Shown here: positions 19,732-31,184 of the stretch, in pieces | Layout of the letters: every line of letters begins with the position of its first letter | Position numbering within the stretch: position 1 is the first letter of the stretch | Assembly (NCBI GenBank): GCA_014058105.1 | Contig: JACGCM010000940.1 | Coordinates: 1,116,001 to 1,180,000, forward strand | Direction of reading: 5' to 3' | From: Kingdonia uniflora | Taxonomy: Eukaryota > Streptophyta > Magnoliopsida > Ranunculales > Circaeasteraceae | DNA length: 64,000 nucleotides | Made by a program: the position numbers and the translations under genes | The notes under the pieces: generated by a model | Databases searched by the model: none | Told to the model about the DNA's origin: nothing | Seen by the model: the letters and a program-made list of their open reading frames with translations, nothing else

Positions 19732-20265
19732 TTTTTGTAAAAGGTAGGCCTAGATGGGTACCACTCTCTAGTTCCTTCAGGCATCAGATTAGGTCTATTA
19801 GCACAGCTGCACGGGAATCATCGTTAGAATTTGTTCCCTCGAAGATTCATGCAGCCTCATACTCATGACAGATATAATAAATTGCATATATCTAGCAGCA
19901 AATTTTCAAGGCTGTGTAATGCTGTTGTAGGCCTCCACCGCACCTTTTGAATCAGACATCACACTTCCGTTGCCAACCCTTCATATTTGATTTTTCATCT
20001 GCAGCCAGAATACAACAGCTCTCTGCAAAATAGGAAGTAATACACCCACTTTTCTTCACAAACTCACCTTTAATAAGGCCATAGTGACCCTTAAAGACAG
20101 CTTCAGGGTTTCCCTACTTTCCCCATCACAGTTCACCTGCACCTTAGGCAAGGACCATCAACAAGACTGAGTTTTAGTAGCCTATCTGGGCCTTGTACGA
20201 ACATTTAAAGCTGCAATAGTGCACAGGTCATGACTTTTAGTAGTAATGGACAGATTCAACAATTA
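19732..20265 (-). mobile_element. LINE RNase H fragment in kinase intron
   Basis: On the minus strand a broken frame near 19985-20110 reads AVFKGHYGLIKGEFVKKSG followed by TSYFAES. This corresponds to the G.G.V.RD..G.....F......S...AE pattern of the plant LINE RNase H. A T-rich stretch at 19729-19740 on + could be the remains of an A tail. The flanking intron (19598-19731, 20266-20563) shows nothing else. Confidence 0.55.
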
Positions 20266-20563
20266 TTTTCACTTCTATTCTGGCTTGTTGACAAAGCACA
20301 ATTGTTGTGTACATATCTTGTCATAAAGTGAAAAGAAAAAACTTTCCTGGAATTTGAAGTCCTCTTATGTGCAGATGTGTCTTGAATGCATATAAAAAAT
20401 AAATACTACAGCAAACATTTCACTAAAACTCGCTATACTTATGGAAACTTGTTAGCATGTTACAGACCACATGATATCAATGTCACGAACTATTTCACTT
20501 TTCATGTATGTTAATTGGCACCACTGTACTAGTTAGCAATTCTGGTTGACGGCCGTGTTACAG

Positions 20564-20706
20564 GTTTTCACTTTTCAATGGAAATCCTTATAACAGAAAA
20601 TGTGATGTATTTAGTTTTGGTATCTGCCTATGGGAGGTTTATTGCTGTGATATGTCCTATCCTGATCTCTCTATTTGCGGATGTCACTTCAGCTGTTGTG
20701 CGCCAG
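20564..20706 (+). pseudogene. MAPKKK pseudogene, subdomain IX-X exon with two frameshifts
   Basis: After an AG acceptor (20562-20563) the exon starts GTTTTC, followed by an apparent 7-base duplication (ACTTTTC), which shifts the frame. It then reads NGNPYNRKCDVFSFGICLWE and VYCCDMSYPDLS, the family's DVYSFGI helix with Tyr to Phe. A single extra base near 20675 then shifts to FADVTSAVVRQ, followed by a GT donor at 20707-20708. These are two separate inactivating lesions in one short exon. Confidence 0.85.
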
Positions 20707-21018
20707 GTACACACAACCTCCTCCTTAATTCCAACTATTTATAGAGCTTCGATACTGCACATATTGGCCCCTAAATTTCCTAGCAGACTCATTCCTCCTT
20801 GCAGTTAAAAGTTTTGGGGCTGTTAGTCTAAAACGGTAAGATGGTAAAAGTCTAAAGTTGAAAACATTGGGGTCATAATTCAGTTTTAATCAAGCAAAGG
20901 TTGTCAAGGTCAAATCTTCCTAAATAAAGTAGACATCTAGATAAACTATTTAGGTTATAATAATATATATCTCAAACCTTTTTTGCGAGACTCGGAGAAC
21001 TTAAAATTAAAATTGCAG

Positions 21019-21219
21019 AATCTAAGACCAGAGATGCCTCGATGTTGTCCAAGCTCTTTAGCAAATGTAACGAAAAGGTGCTGGGATGCGGATCCTGATA
21101 AGCGGCCAGAAATGGATGAGGTGGTGGCTATGTTGGAAGCTATTGACCCGTCAAAAGGTAGAGGAATGATCCCAGATGACCAGCATCAGGGTTGTCTTAG
21201 GAAGATTTGTTGGATATAG
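21019..21219 (+). pseudogene. MAPKKK pseudogene, last exon (subdomain XI and C-terminus)
   Basis: After an AG acceptor (21017-21018) it reads NLRPEMPRCCPSSLANVTKR, CWDADPDKRPEMDEVVAMLE and AIDPSKGRGM, ending GCLRKICWI-stop. The kinase C-lobe Arg (KRP) is present. The family normally ends with a CFRKYRGP-like tail; a small deletion and substitutions alter the end here. This exon is open and highly conserved. Confidence 0.9.
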
Positions 21220-22673
21220 TTGAACGGGGGGAGCTTAGCAAGATTTGATGCATGAATGTACAGCTTTTCTTTTCTTCAATTGAAGGACCCTCGGCCATTT
21301 TGTCAACGGACATTAACATTCTTTATTTTACATTCTAGACGATCAGAAGAGATGATCTTTTGTCAGCTAATGGTTATATATGTTTGATGAGTGTCATATA
21401 TTCTAGTAGCAACTACATACTTGTATGCAGGACCGGACTATAGTGACGTAGCAAATATGATTTTTTAGAAGAGTTATTTACTCTTCGCATGAGTAATCTC
21501 TGCAGACGTCCTAAATTTAAGTGTACTAGAGTTACAGAAGAGAATTGGATCAACAGGCAGCTAGGCAGGAGAATGGTAAAATTACAGAGGAAGATAGTGC
21601 CATATAGTATATTACCGAAGAAGTAAGATCAAGAGTTGAGTGAACGGAAAAGGCAGTAATTCCAATTATAACGACCAAAATGAAGCTAAATTTCTATCCA
21701 AAGACTCTACCTTAGTCTTGCTAGTAAGATCCATTCCTGTGTGAACTATTTTCCTTTTTCTTCTTCGCTTTTCCCTTTCTTAGAAAAACAGTCCCTCTAA
21801 ACTAATCTCATATTCAAGTTATCTGAGTTCACATGCAGTTACAGCAAGGTTTATTGCTAAGCAACCAGATCTAATTTTTCTAAAGCAGCAACTTCAACGT
21901 TTAAACAGATCCTTAGGCAGACCTGGGCAGTTCCAAGATGGCGAAGTTTACCAAAGTTAATATTTCTAATACAAGCAAGCACACGTCTAATTCATCAAAC
22001 CTAACTTCAGATTGAAAATTACAAACCCATGTCAGGCCCGATAGCACCTGGGTTGACGTATAATTTACAACTATCTCAATCTGGGAACATCCGAACCAGT
22101 CTGAGTTCCAGACCTGTGGTCCTGTATATCTTGAGGTATCTCATAACTCTAACGCCTGAATGCAAAATGCAACTGTAAATTGGAAGTGCGAATTAAAATC
22201 AAATGTCTGCAATAGCTTGTATAAGTACAACTAGTAAATTACTGAACACCATAAAATGCTAACTAAAAACTTCCTCTACTTCTTTTCTTGTATCAATATC
22301 ATGTTATATTAAGGTAGGCCGCAGAGATCAGCTGGTCCAATTCATTTCAAAAGACAACCGAAGAACTCAAAATTTTCAATTTCCTTGAAGAACCATTTTC
22401 TGACAATTACACCTGAAGAGAACAAAAAAATAATCCACATTTTTATGGCTACTTCAGTATTTTGCCTTTACAAGATTATCTGTGGTTCATATAGTTATAG
22501 ATAGTGATGGGGCATGATTTTCACAAAACACGTTGGGATCGATTAATCATCCGCCGATAGTTAGGAAAATTGAGAGGAATCTAGCACGTAGTATGCCCTT
22601 TGGCTAGAATTGACACGGATATTGCATCATAACGAGCAATCGGTCACCTGAGGATGCAGATGATGATTCCTTG
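21220..22673. other. No gene recognised
   Basis: AT-rich sequence downstream of the kinase stop codon. No repeat, long frame or RNA gene that I can support. Confidence 0.4.
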
Positions 22674-22832
22674 CTATCTTTCTCTAAACTTGAGTTTTGA
22701 AATTCTTCCATAAGTAAGTCTCTGATTCTCTTTCTCAGCCCACTTGAACCATTGCCTGCCAAACTGAAGAATAATTGTGATATTGATTAGCAAAGTCAAA
22801 CCAGCAGTGTATCCAAACAAATAAACTAGAAT
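22674..22832 (-). pseudogene. Possible terminal exon of an unidentified host membrane protein gene
   Basis: On the minus strand an open stretch reads ILVYLFGYTAGLTLLINITI, then LQFGRQWFKWAEKENQRLTY and GRISKLKFRER-stop (TAG at 22676-22674). A hydrophobic segment followed by a basic amphipathic tail suggests a C-terminal membrane anchor. There is no match that I recognise. It stops abruptly at the left boundary of MULE 2, so upstream coding sequence, if any, was displaced. It could also be a chance frame. Confidence 0.3.
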
Positions 22833-23220
22833 TTGCCTTATGTCATGATATTTATATGCATATTTGACTTAAGTCCCTCCATTTAGCAAAAAAACAATTG
22901 TAGTTATTTATTGAGTTTTTTAGACTTATGTCCTGATATTTCTTTGCATATTTGACTTAAGTCCTTCCATTTAGCAAAAAAACAACTATAGTCCCTTATT
23001 TGCAGCCTGACCTTGGTCAACTGCAATTGATTGCATTGACTCAGTAAATCCGGGCGTAAAGTAAAATGACTGAAATACCCTTGGAGATCACGTGTTAACC
23101 AGCTGCTCTAACAGACAAATCAATTTCAGACAAGTTCTTCTTTCTCACTTCTCAAAAAAATTTAGACCAGTTTCTCACTTCTCTCTCACTGAATCCCAAT
23201 TGAATTTCTCATCTCTGAAA

Positions 23221-26200
23221 ATGGTGAAGAAGAACTCGAAGAAGAAAGCTAGGAAGATGGTATTGAGAGACCTTGAAGGTGATGATGATTCCAACCCCAT
23301 CACCATCCCTGATAACGCACCAGATGATGATTGCCCTCCACCTAAAATCCAAGAACCAATGATGGGCCATATTTTCAGACTAAGGAATGTAATTTATACT
23401 ATACATTGCCCAATTGGATTTTTTTAGGGTTTATTAGAAATTGAGATTTGAGGGAAGATTTGAGGGAAGTTATGTGTTTGTACAATGGGTTGCCTTTTGT
23501 TATCAGATGCACATATGATTTGAGGGATATGTGGGCAAATGGTGATGAAAGTTATCCAATGAGAACACAGTTTTACATCAAGCCAACAAATGTAGGAAGA
23601 GAAATCCCTGGGGCTGAAGCTGGGAAGTATATTCTTCTAGATGAAGATGATAATGATTATATCATATCCCAAAGAGAGACAAAAAAGAAGAATACCACCC
23701 CAGTTAAGGCCATCCCGGTTAAGACCAATGCTAAAAGAAAGGGAAAAGCAGTGATAATGAGTCCTTCCAAACCTAACAAAGCTGCCAATAAACCAGCCAA
23801 GAGACAAAAGAAGAAAGAGAAGACTATTGTGCTCTCTGATGGAGAAGAAGAAGAGGACTTGGATGATTTACCTGAAGTTTATCATAGTGACAAAGAGATT
23901 GATCCAGAGGAAATAGATGCTTATGAGATAGAAACTCCAGTGAATATTGTGCAAGAAAGTGAAAGTGAAAGTGAATGTAATGATATAGATGAAGAACAAG
24001 AGAGATGGGTTAGGTATGCCCAAGTTGGGATTGATTGTTTGGGGGCTGAGGATGGTTATTACAGCACCCACACATCTGATGATAAGGATTATGTTCCTAC
24101 TGCTGAAGATCTTGAAAGATGTAATGAATTTGAAAATGTTGATTCTAAATTGGATGATATTTACAGTAAAGAGGAGGATGACAAAGCTAAAACACCATTG
24201 ACTGTTGGTTTCAAAGAACTTGAGGTAGGGATGCAATGAGCAACTGTATATGAAGCTAGAGAACATATGAGAAAGTTTGGAATTTTAAACCATTTTACAT
24301 ATATATATATATATATATATATCAAGAATGGTAGTACTAGGCTGAGGCTAAAGTGTTCAGAGGAAAAATGTGAGTGGCTGATATTTATATCAAGAAATAA
24401 TGATGGGCACACTATGGTTTTAAGACATGGTAACTTTCAACATTCTTGTGAAGGTAAGCTAGGGGCAGACAATACCTTGTGTAATGCACCATGGGTTGCT
24501 AGAGAAGTTGAAGCATTGGTTAGAGATGTTAGGGCAATGACTCCCAAGGCAATTAAGGCCAGAATGAAAACACAGTATGGTGTTAAGATTAGTTACTCGA
24601 CTGCTTAGAATGCAAGACAAATCTGCATGGAGAGTATAGTAGGGTCTTATGATCTGGGTTACCATGACTTGCCTTCATTGTGTGTGGAGATTTTGAAATC
24701 CAATCCTGGGAGTATAGCTAGAACTTGGAGACAAGATGACACTCTGCAATGGACTGGTACTCTTGTGGCTTTCAAGGAATCTTTGAATGGCTTTATCAAG
24801 GGTTGCAGACCTATATTGGGGGTAGATGGTTGTTTTTTAAAAGGGAAGTATGGAGGGGTTTGCCTATCTGTACTTAGTCTTGATGCCAACAATGGCTTGC
24901 TTCCAATTGGAGTGTACATGCGCAGAACTTAATGTAAAGAGAGTTGGCTTGATTTTCTTGCTAAGATAGGACCTTACTTATCTGCACACCCAGGAAAATT
25001 GACCTTTATCTTTGATAGGCAGATAAAGCTTATTGATTCAATGGCAGAGATTTTTCCACATGCAAATCATAGGTTTTGTTTCAGACACATGTTTAAGAAC
25101 ATAAAAAAATACCACAAGGGAGCACACTTAAAAAGACTGTCATAGGGAGCTGGAAGAGCTTTTAGGCAGAATGAAAAACAAGAGTTTCTAAATCAGCTTG
25201 GTTTTGACATCCCTGGGGCAAATGACTACTTGGAGAAAGAACCATATGAGCATTGGTGTAGATCTCATTTTGATTGTACTGCAAAATGTGAACAAATAAC
25301 CAATAATTTTAGTGAGTCCTTCAATTGGTGGATCATGAAGATCAGAGATAAACCTTTAACAAAAGCATTTGAGAGACTAAGTTTGATGCTTATGAAACTA
25401 ATGTTTGAGAGGAGAACCAAAGCAGAGTCATGTGATCAAGGTGGTTTGTTACCAAGAGCAGTTAAACATCTTGAGTATTTAATGACACATTATGGGGAGT
25501 ATGATATGGAAGGAGGTGATAAGAATGAATGGGTTTCAATCTCTAGTACTGGGGCAAGGTGGGTACTAAACCTAGAAGAGAGAACTTGTCAATGCATTGA
25601 GTGGCAATTGACAGGAATGCCTTGTATCCATGCTGCAAGTGTATTAATCCCAAGGAGGCAATCATTGAAGAGGTAAGAAATATATTTTCCTAATTTATTT
25701 ATTTATTACTTTTTTTCATTTGATTTCACTGTCTCAAGCATTTTCATTTGATTTCATTGTAGCTTTTTTTTACCATATAACTTTGTTGCTTCATATGTGG
25801 CCACATATAGTGGTATTATACATCCAGTATCTGATGATGCACACTGGGCCTCTGTAAGTTAAAATTATTCTTTAGTGGTATTATACATCCAATATTATAC
25901 ATATAGTATATATTCAGTATCTATGTATTATCTGATGATAAACACTGGTATTATTCTTTAGTGGTATTATACATCCAATATCTGTGTATTCACTTTGTTC
26001 TTTTGATGTATAAACACTATTCTTTTTTGTTGCTTATGCGTTCTTTTAATGTATAAACATTGTTCTTTTAATGTATAAACACTATTCTTTTTTGTTGCTT
26101 ATGTGTTCTTTTAATGTATAAACACCTATGATACACACTGGTATTATACATCCAGTATCTGATGGTCTTCTGTAAGTTAAATTTTTTTAGTGGTATTATA

Positions 26201-27046
26201 CATATAGTGGTATTATAAATTTTCTAATGATCTTATGTGCTTTCTTAATGTATTCACTTTGTTCTTTTAATGTATACACACACACTGTTCTTTTTGTTGT
26301 TTCTTATGCCTCACTTCCAATTGTATTATGCTAATTTGTTGCTTCTTATGTAGCAACCTTATGTGGTTGATCCACCACCATTGCAGAGAGGGAGGGGAAG
26401 ATCTAGAAAGGAGAGAAGAAAGGGTGATAATGAAGTGAATAAAGAACAAAAAAGAAGAAGGGAAATGTGGTGCTTTTGGCCACAATAAAAAAACTTGCAA
26501 AGGTGAACCTATCCAAATTCAAAGTGCACCTGCACCTAAGGCAAAGGGAAGACCATCATAAAAGTCAACCAGAGTATACTTCAATCAGTCACAGCAATCA
26601 GATGTTACCCAAGTATAAACAACACCCATAGTTGGAGGAGTACAAGTAACACCCATAGCTGGAGGAAGGGGTAACAGTGGGAGGGCATCCAATACTGGTA
26701 GAGGGAGAAGAAGAAGTGAAGGTGCTTCAAGTGGGAGGGCATCCAATACTGGTAGAGGGAGGGAAGAAGTGAAGGTGCTTCAAGTTCATCAAATTCTGGC
26801 AGAGGGAGGGGAAGAAGTGAAGGTGCTTCGAGTTCACCCAATGCTAGCAGAGGGAGGGGAAGAGCTATGCAAACAAATCACCAAAGGTTTACAGATGAAT
26901 GGTTGAGTAACTCAGAACCTGTAGAAGCTCCACAGTCACAAGAAAGGCCACCACTGGTGATAGCGCCCATGCCTCCAAGGACAGATGCTCCAGCAAATCC
27001 TTATAAGAAAACCTTCAAGCCACCTAGGCAAAACTGGAGGCTTTGA
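23221..27046 (+). pseudogene. MULE 1 transposase (MuDR family), broken
   Basis: It starts MVKKNSKKKARKM. An acidic and basic low-complexity region (to about 24230) follows, then CSEEKCEWLIFISRNNDG (DNA-binding zinc region), PILGVDGCFLKGKYGG (catalytic Asp), LTFIFDRQIKLID (second Asp) and a SWIM finger CQCIEWQLTGMPCIH near 25585-25630. After two introns come a CCHC knuckle CGAFGHNKKTCK (about 26465-26510) and the C-terminus NPYKKTFKPPRQNWRL at 27046. Stops at about 23427, 24237, 24606, 24930 and 25141, plus a missing N-terminal segment near 23440, inactivate it. Confidence 0.9.
24299..24322 (+). repeat. (AT)12 microsatellite in transposase frame
   Basis: A 24-base alternating AT run encodes YIYIYIY in the transposase frame. 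MULE 2 has only CATATACATG at the same place. Confidence 0.9.
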
Positions 27047-27614
27047 ACTTTGTAAATGTTTGTGTTGTAGTTTGTGGCTGTGAAACAATGCATTGACAAG
27101 TAGTTGTGTTGTATTGTTAACAATGTGATGCTGAAATGGTTTGACTGTTTTTGATGTGATATGGTTTGACTGTCTTTTTTATGTGGAACTATCTTTTATG
27201 CATTGATGAATGGTTTGACTGTCTGAGGAGTACAAACTGTCTGTTAATTCCTATATCTGATGTGTTGTTGTCCATTAATTTCTATAAGTGATATGCGTTA
27301 TAAGAGATATGTGATGCTATATCTGAAATGCTGAAGGTTGTATGTGAATATGTAACTGAAATGGTTGTATCATCTGAAATGGTTCTATTTGAAATGCTAT
27401 ATCTGAAATGGTTGTATCTGAAATGCTATATCTGAAATATTGTATCTGAAATGCTTATATCATCTGAAATGGTTGTGTGTAACTGAAATGGTTGTATCTA
27501 AAATGATGTATCTGTATCTGAAATGCTGTATCTGAAACTGTATAATTTCAATGCTTCAATGCTTTATGATGAAATGCTAAAATGCTTATGAGGACATAAA
27601 AAGAAGGCATACAT
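27047..27614. repeat. Short TATCTGAAATG-type repeats between the two MULE 1 genes
   Basis: From about 27250 to 27560 the words ATCTGAAATG, GGTTGTAT and ATGCT recur many times at irregular spacing. This is AT-rich intergenic sequence of MULE 1, lying between the convergent genes. The corresponding part of MULE 2 (30560-31180) has a different repeat built on CAACATT and AAACTG. Confidence 0.6.
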
Positions 27615-27660
27615 TCTTGTTTCAAATCATTACATTCATGCTTTCAAACACATATCTCTT

Positions 27661-28221
27661 TTACATAGTTGTTTTTGTTTTAAACTCCTTTAGGAATTCA
27701 TCTAGCCCCATCTCCACAGTGACCTTCACATTAAGCTTTCCATTCTTGCCTTCCTTGAAATCTTCTAAAGCAGCCTTCAACCACTGGAAATTGCCACAAG
27801 TAAAATATTTCAAATACTTCTGCCCATAACTATAATCTTGCCTAGAAGTAAGAAGCATCTTTGTCCCAACACAACCTTGTACTTCACATTTGGATTCTTT
27901 CCAAGGGAAATCTCTGATCTAATGAGATGAACCACCACACCCAAAGCACCCACTTCCAGAGGAGGTCCCAACAGAACTTCCAGATTTAACATTTACATCA
28001 GATAATCATTGAAATTCAGTGCATTCTGAAAGTTGACACTTGAGATATTTTATGTTGTAGTTCTTTGTTATGTATGAAGTCATAAGCTTCCTAAGGCCAT
28101 CACTATGAGGAAACCTAAATTTGGTGTATAGCCAAGGGCAACAGTCAGGGGAGTGGCCTTGAAGGTAATACATTACACACTGCAATTTGGAATAACAACA
28201 ACAGTCCCACATAAGAGACAA
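27661..28221 (-). pseudogene. MULE 1 second gene: GRF finger, CCHC knuckle, GRF finger
   Basis: On the minus strand it begins MSLMWDCCCYSKLQ. A first GRF-type zinc module follows (FPHSDGLRKLMTSYITKNYN, then IKYLKCQLSECTEFQ), then a Cys-rich knuckle GCFGCGGSSH, then a second GRF module (GTKMLLTSRQDYSYGQKYLK then CGNFQWLKAAL). GRF fingers are known in DNA/RNA-handling proteins, so nucleic acid binding is inferred. The Trp after EFQ is TGA here, and a TAG follows GGSSH. It converges with the transposase. Confidence 0.7.
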
Positions 28222-28259
28222 ACACTAGACATTATAAAGTATAAAGAACATAAGCTTTA

Positions 28260-28719
28260 GTCTTAACCCCCTCTGTTTGGAATTTATAATTTTGAATAAC
28301 AACATCTGTTTAGAATTTGGAATAACAAAATATTAGACTTAACCCCCTCTGTTTGTAAAGAAGATAAGCTTTAGTCCTTTCTCTCTAAAATTTGATTCAT
28401 GGACTAAAAACTTTGTTTTTTTCAATTAAGACTATAACTAAGCTTACAGTAATGCTAAATTGCCTTTGTTTGTGATTCAGAATCACCTCCCATGGCTAAA
28501 TTAGCATGGTTTATTTTATGTAATTTTTGTTCCAAATAGTAAACTTGGTTGAAACTTGGAGAGGAGGATACTCAGATTGGAGAGAGGGAGAAATGGTTTT
28601 GGCAATGACGAGCAACGGTCGGCGGTTGTGCATCGTCGGATACTACAGGTAAGTATCTCGAGGCTGTAATTTTTTTAAAAAAATAAAAAAAATTGTAAAA
28701 GGGCAAACTTGTCTTTAAA
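28260..28719. other. MULE 1 right subterminal sequence
   Basis: No coding frame supported. It matches the minus strand of 28950-29340 (MULE 2 left subterminal), including AGCAACGGTCG and CTCGAGATACTTACCTG words. This shows that these are equivalent element ends. Confidence 0.6.
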
Positions 28720-29370
28720 ATTTGTTGATTCAGTCAAATGTGGGTCAACGGGTCAACTGCGGCCAATTGCAGTTGACCAAGGTCAAACTGCAAATAAGGG
28801 ACTATAGTTCCTTTTTTGCTAAATGGCAGGACTTAAGTCAAATATGCAAAGAAATATCAAAACATAAGTCTAAAAAATTCGTTCTTTATTTACAGTTTGA
28901 CCTTGGTCAACTGCAATTGACCCACATTTGACCGAATCAACAAATTTTAAAAAATAAATTTGCCCTTTTAGAATTAAAAAAAAAACAAAATAACAGCCTC
29001 GAGATACTTACCTACAGTATCGGACGATGCACAACTGTCGACCGTTGCTCGTCGTTGCAGCCAAAACTATTTTTTTTCTCTTTCTCCTCTCTCCAATCTA
29101 AGCTTCCCTCTCCATAAATCAATTATCTTCCTCTCCAATCTGAGTTTCCTGCTTCTTCTTCAAGTTTCAACCAAGTTTCCTCTTTTGAAACAAAAAATAA
29201 ACAAAGGTAATTTAGCCATGGGAAGTGGTTCTGAAACACAAACAAAAATAATTTAACATTACTGCAAGCTTAGTTATAGTCTCAATTAAAAAAAATAAAG
29301 CTTTTAGACGATGAATCAAATTTCAGAGAGAAAAGACTAAAGCTTATGTTGTTTACAAACAGATGGGGTT

Positions 29371-29930
29371 TGATCCAAGAGGATCTGAGTATTTTTTGAC
29401 TTTTTAAGAAGTCTATTCGAACAGACTTTTTAGTCTGCTTGAATACACCCTTTTGTGTTCGAATAGAGTCTTTTCCTATTCGAATACATTTAAGCCTGAA
29501 TAGTTTTATTCGAATAGACTTATGTTTGTTCGAATACATTTCAGCCTGTGTAGTTTTATTTGAATACAAATTATGTGTATTCGAATACATTTTTGTTTAT
29601 TCGAACGAAAACTTGTTATGTTCGAACAGAGACGCGATTCAACTTTTCACTTTAGGTGTTTAAGGGCATACTTGTCCTATTGGGACTAGGAACTTGTAAC
29701 GCAAGTCCTATTGGAACTAAGAACTTGTAACTCTTATAAAAAGGGGAAGGCTAGGCATTGTTATGTCATGTTAGATCTAAAAGAGTTCTGAGAGAAGCCT
29801 AGAGTTTTGGAGTGATTCATTGTAATCTACTTCATTTTTTTCTAAGCAATTTGAAGCTTTATTTTTTCATAATTTTGGCGTTCTTCGTATCTTTCAGCTA
29901 ACTAGAGCTTCTTCATCGTATTGTGGATTA
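29371..29930 (+). mobile_element. Solo LTR (560 bp) of the Gypsy 2 family, with TSD GGGTT
   Basis: It begins TGATCCAAGAGGATCTGAG and ends GTATTGTGGATTA, the same ends as the Gypsy 2 LTRs. It has clusters of TTCGAA/TCGAACG words. Perfect 5-bp direct repeats GGGTT flank it (29366-29370, 29931-29935). In MULE 1 the uninterrupted target exists (on - at about 28270). No internal retroelement sequence is present, so it arose by LTR-LTR recombination. Confidence 0.9.
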
Positions 29931-29994
29931 GGGTTAAGTTTAATATACTTAAGAACATAGGGTGTTTAATTTTGTACTTTGTACTGTCTAATGT

Positions 29995-30555
29995 ATGTCT
30001 CTTATGTGGGACTGTTGTTGTTATTCCAAATTGCAGTGTGTAATGTACTACCTTCAAGGCCACTCCCCTGACTGTTGCCCTTGGCTATACACCAAATTTA
30101 GGTTTCCTCATAGTGATGGCCTTAGGAAGCTTATGACTTCATACATAACAAAGAACTACAACATAAAATATCTCAAGTGTCAACTTTCAGAATGCACTGA
30201 ATTTCAATGGTTATCTGATGTAAATGTTAAATCTGGAAGTTCTGTTGGGACCTCCTCTGGAAGTGGGTACTTTGGGTGTGGTGGTTCATCTCATTAGATC
30301 AGAGATTGCCCTTGGAAAGAATCCAAATGTGAAGTACAAGGTTGTGTTGGGACAAAGATGCTTCTTACTTCTAGGCAAGATTATAGTTATGGGCAGAAGT
30401 ATTTGAAATATTTTACTTGTGGCAATTTCCAGTGGTTGAAGGCTGCTTTAGAAGATTTCAAGGAAGGCAAGAATGGAAAGCTTAATGTGAAGGTCACTGT
30501 GGAGATGGGGTTAGATGAATTCCTAAAGAAGTTTAAAACAAAAACAACTATGTAA
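29995..30555 (+). pseudogene. MULE 2 second gene: GRF finger, CCHC knuckle, GRF finger
   Basis: Same protein as the MULE 1 second gene, in opposite orientation. It begins MSLMWDCCCYSKLQ, then FPHSDGLRKLMTSYITKNYN, LSECTEFQWLSDV (Trp intact here), GYFGCGGSSH then TAG, IRDCPWKES, and the second GRF module to KTKTTM-stop. The TAG after GGSSH is shared with MULE 1, so it predates their separation or marks an unrecognised intron end. It converges with the MULE 2 transposase. Confidence 0.75.
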
Positions 30556-31184
30556 AAGAGATATGTCTTTGAAAGCATTAATGTAATGATTTGAAAACAA
30601 AAATGCATGGTCTTAATTGCATAAATTAGATTATGTAGTATACCTCATCATCTTGCCTTCTTTTTATGTTCTCATAAGCATTTCACCATTCCAAAATCTG
30701 CACTTCACCACAAAAGCTACACATATGGAAATTCACATGCAACATTACATACATGTAGGGTTGCTTCACATATAGAAATTCAACACAAATAGAGTTGCTT
30801 CACATACAACATCACATATAGAGTTGCTTCACATATAGAAATTACATACAACAACACATTGACAAACTGCAACACAACATTGGATCAACATTCAAACTTA
30901 TATTCATAAACAATAACATTGGATCAACATTCAAACTTATATTCATAAACCGTGACATTGGATCAACATTCAAACTGCAACACAACATTAACAGTCAAAC
31001 TGTAACACAATATATTCATAAACAGTCAAACTACAACACAACACAACATTATATTCATAAATAGTCAAACTGCAACACAACATTAACATTGACAAACTGC
31101 AATACAGTGACATTGTTTCACACTCATAAACTGCAACAAAAACACTACAACAACATACCCCAAAACACATTGTTAACAAAAAGT
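30556..31184. repeat. MULE 2 intergenic repeats (CAACATT / AAACTGCAACAC words)
   Basis: Irregular repeats of TTCACATATAGAAATT, GGATCAACATTCAAACT and ACAGTCAAACTGCAACAC fill the gap between the convergent genes. No coding frame is supported. Confidence 0.6.

Larger units (their letters stand above)
22913..28880 (+). mobile_element. MULE 1: 5.97-kb Mutator-like element inside the left TIR of MULE 2
   Basis: The ends are inverted repeats of about 160 bp (22913-23080; 28720-28880), starting GAGTTTTTTAGAC and GAATTTTTTAGAC. They share the variant ATTTCTTTGCATA that the MULE 2 ends lack. The flanking 10-bp repeats GTTATTTATT (22903-22912) and GTTCTTTATT (28881-28890) match at 9 of 10 positions, as expected for an aged Mutator TSD. 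Contents: transposase pseudogene (+) and GRF-finger pseudogene (-), converging. Confidence 0.85.

Noticed and set aside
3350..21219. Functional kinase gene
   Set aside because: Lost splice acceptor, hinge deletion and two frameshifts make a working product implausible.
25800..26260. Small gene in repetitive TAGTGGTATTATACATCC sequence
   Set aside because: It is the transposase intron with duplicated fragments of the small VATYSGIIHP exon, not a separate gene.
28006..30297. One long host inverted duplication
   Set aside because: Each arm has its own MULE ends, with distinguishing TIR variants and a TSD-like pair, so nested insertion explains it better.
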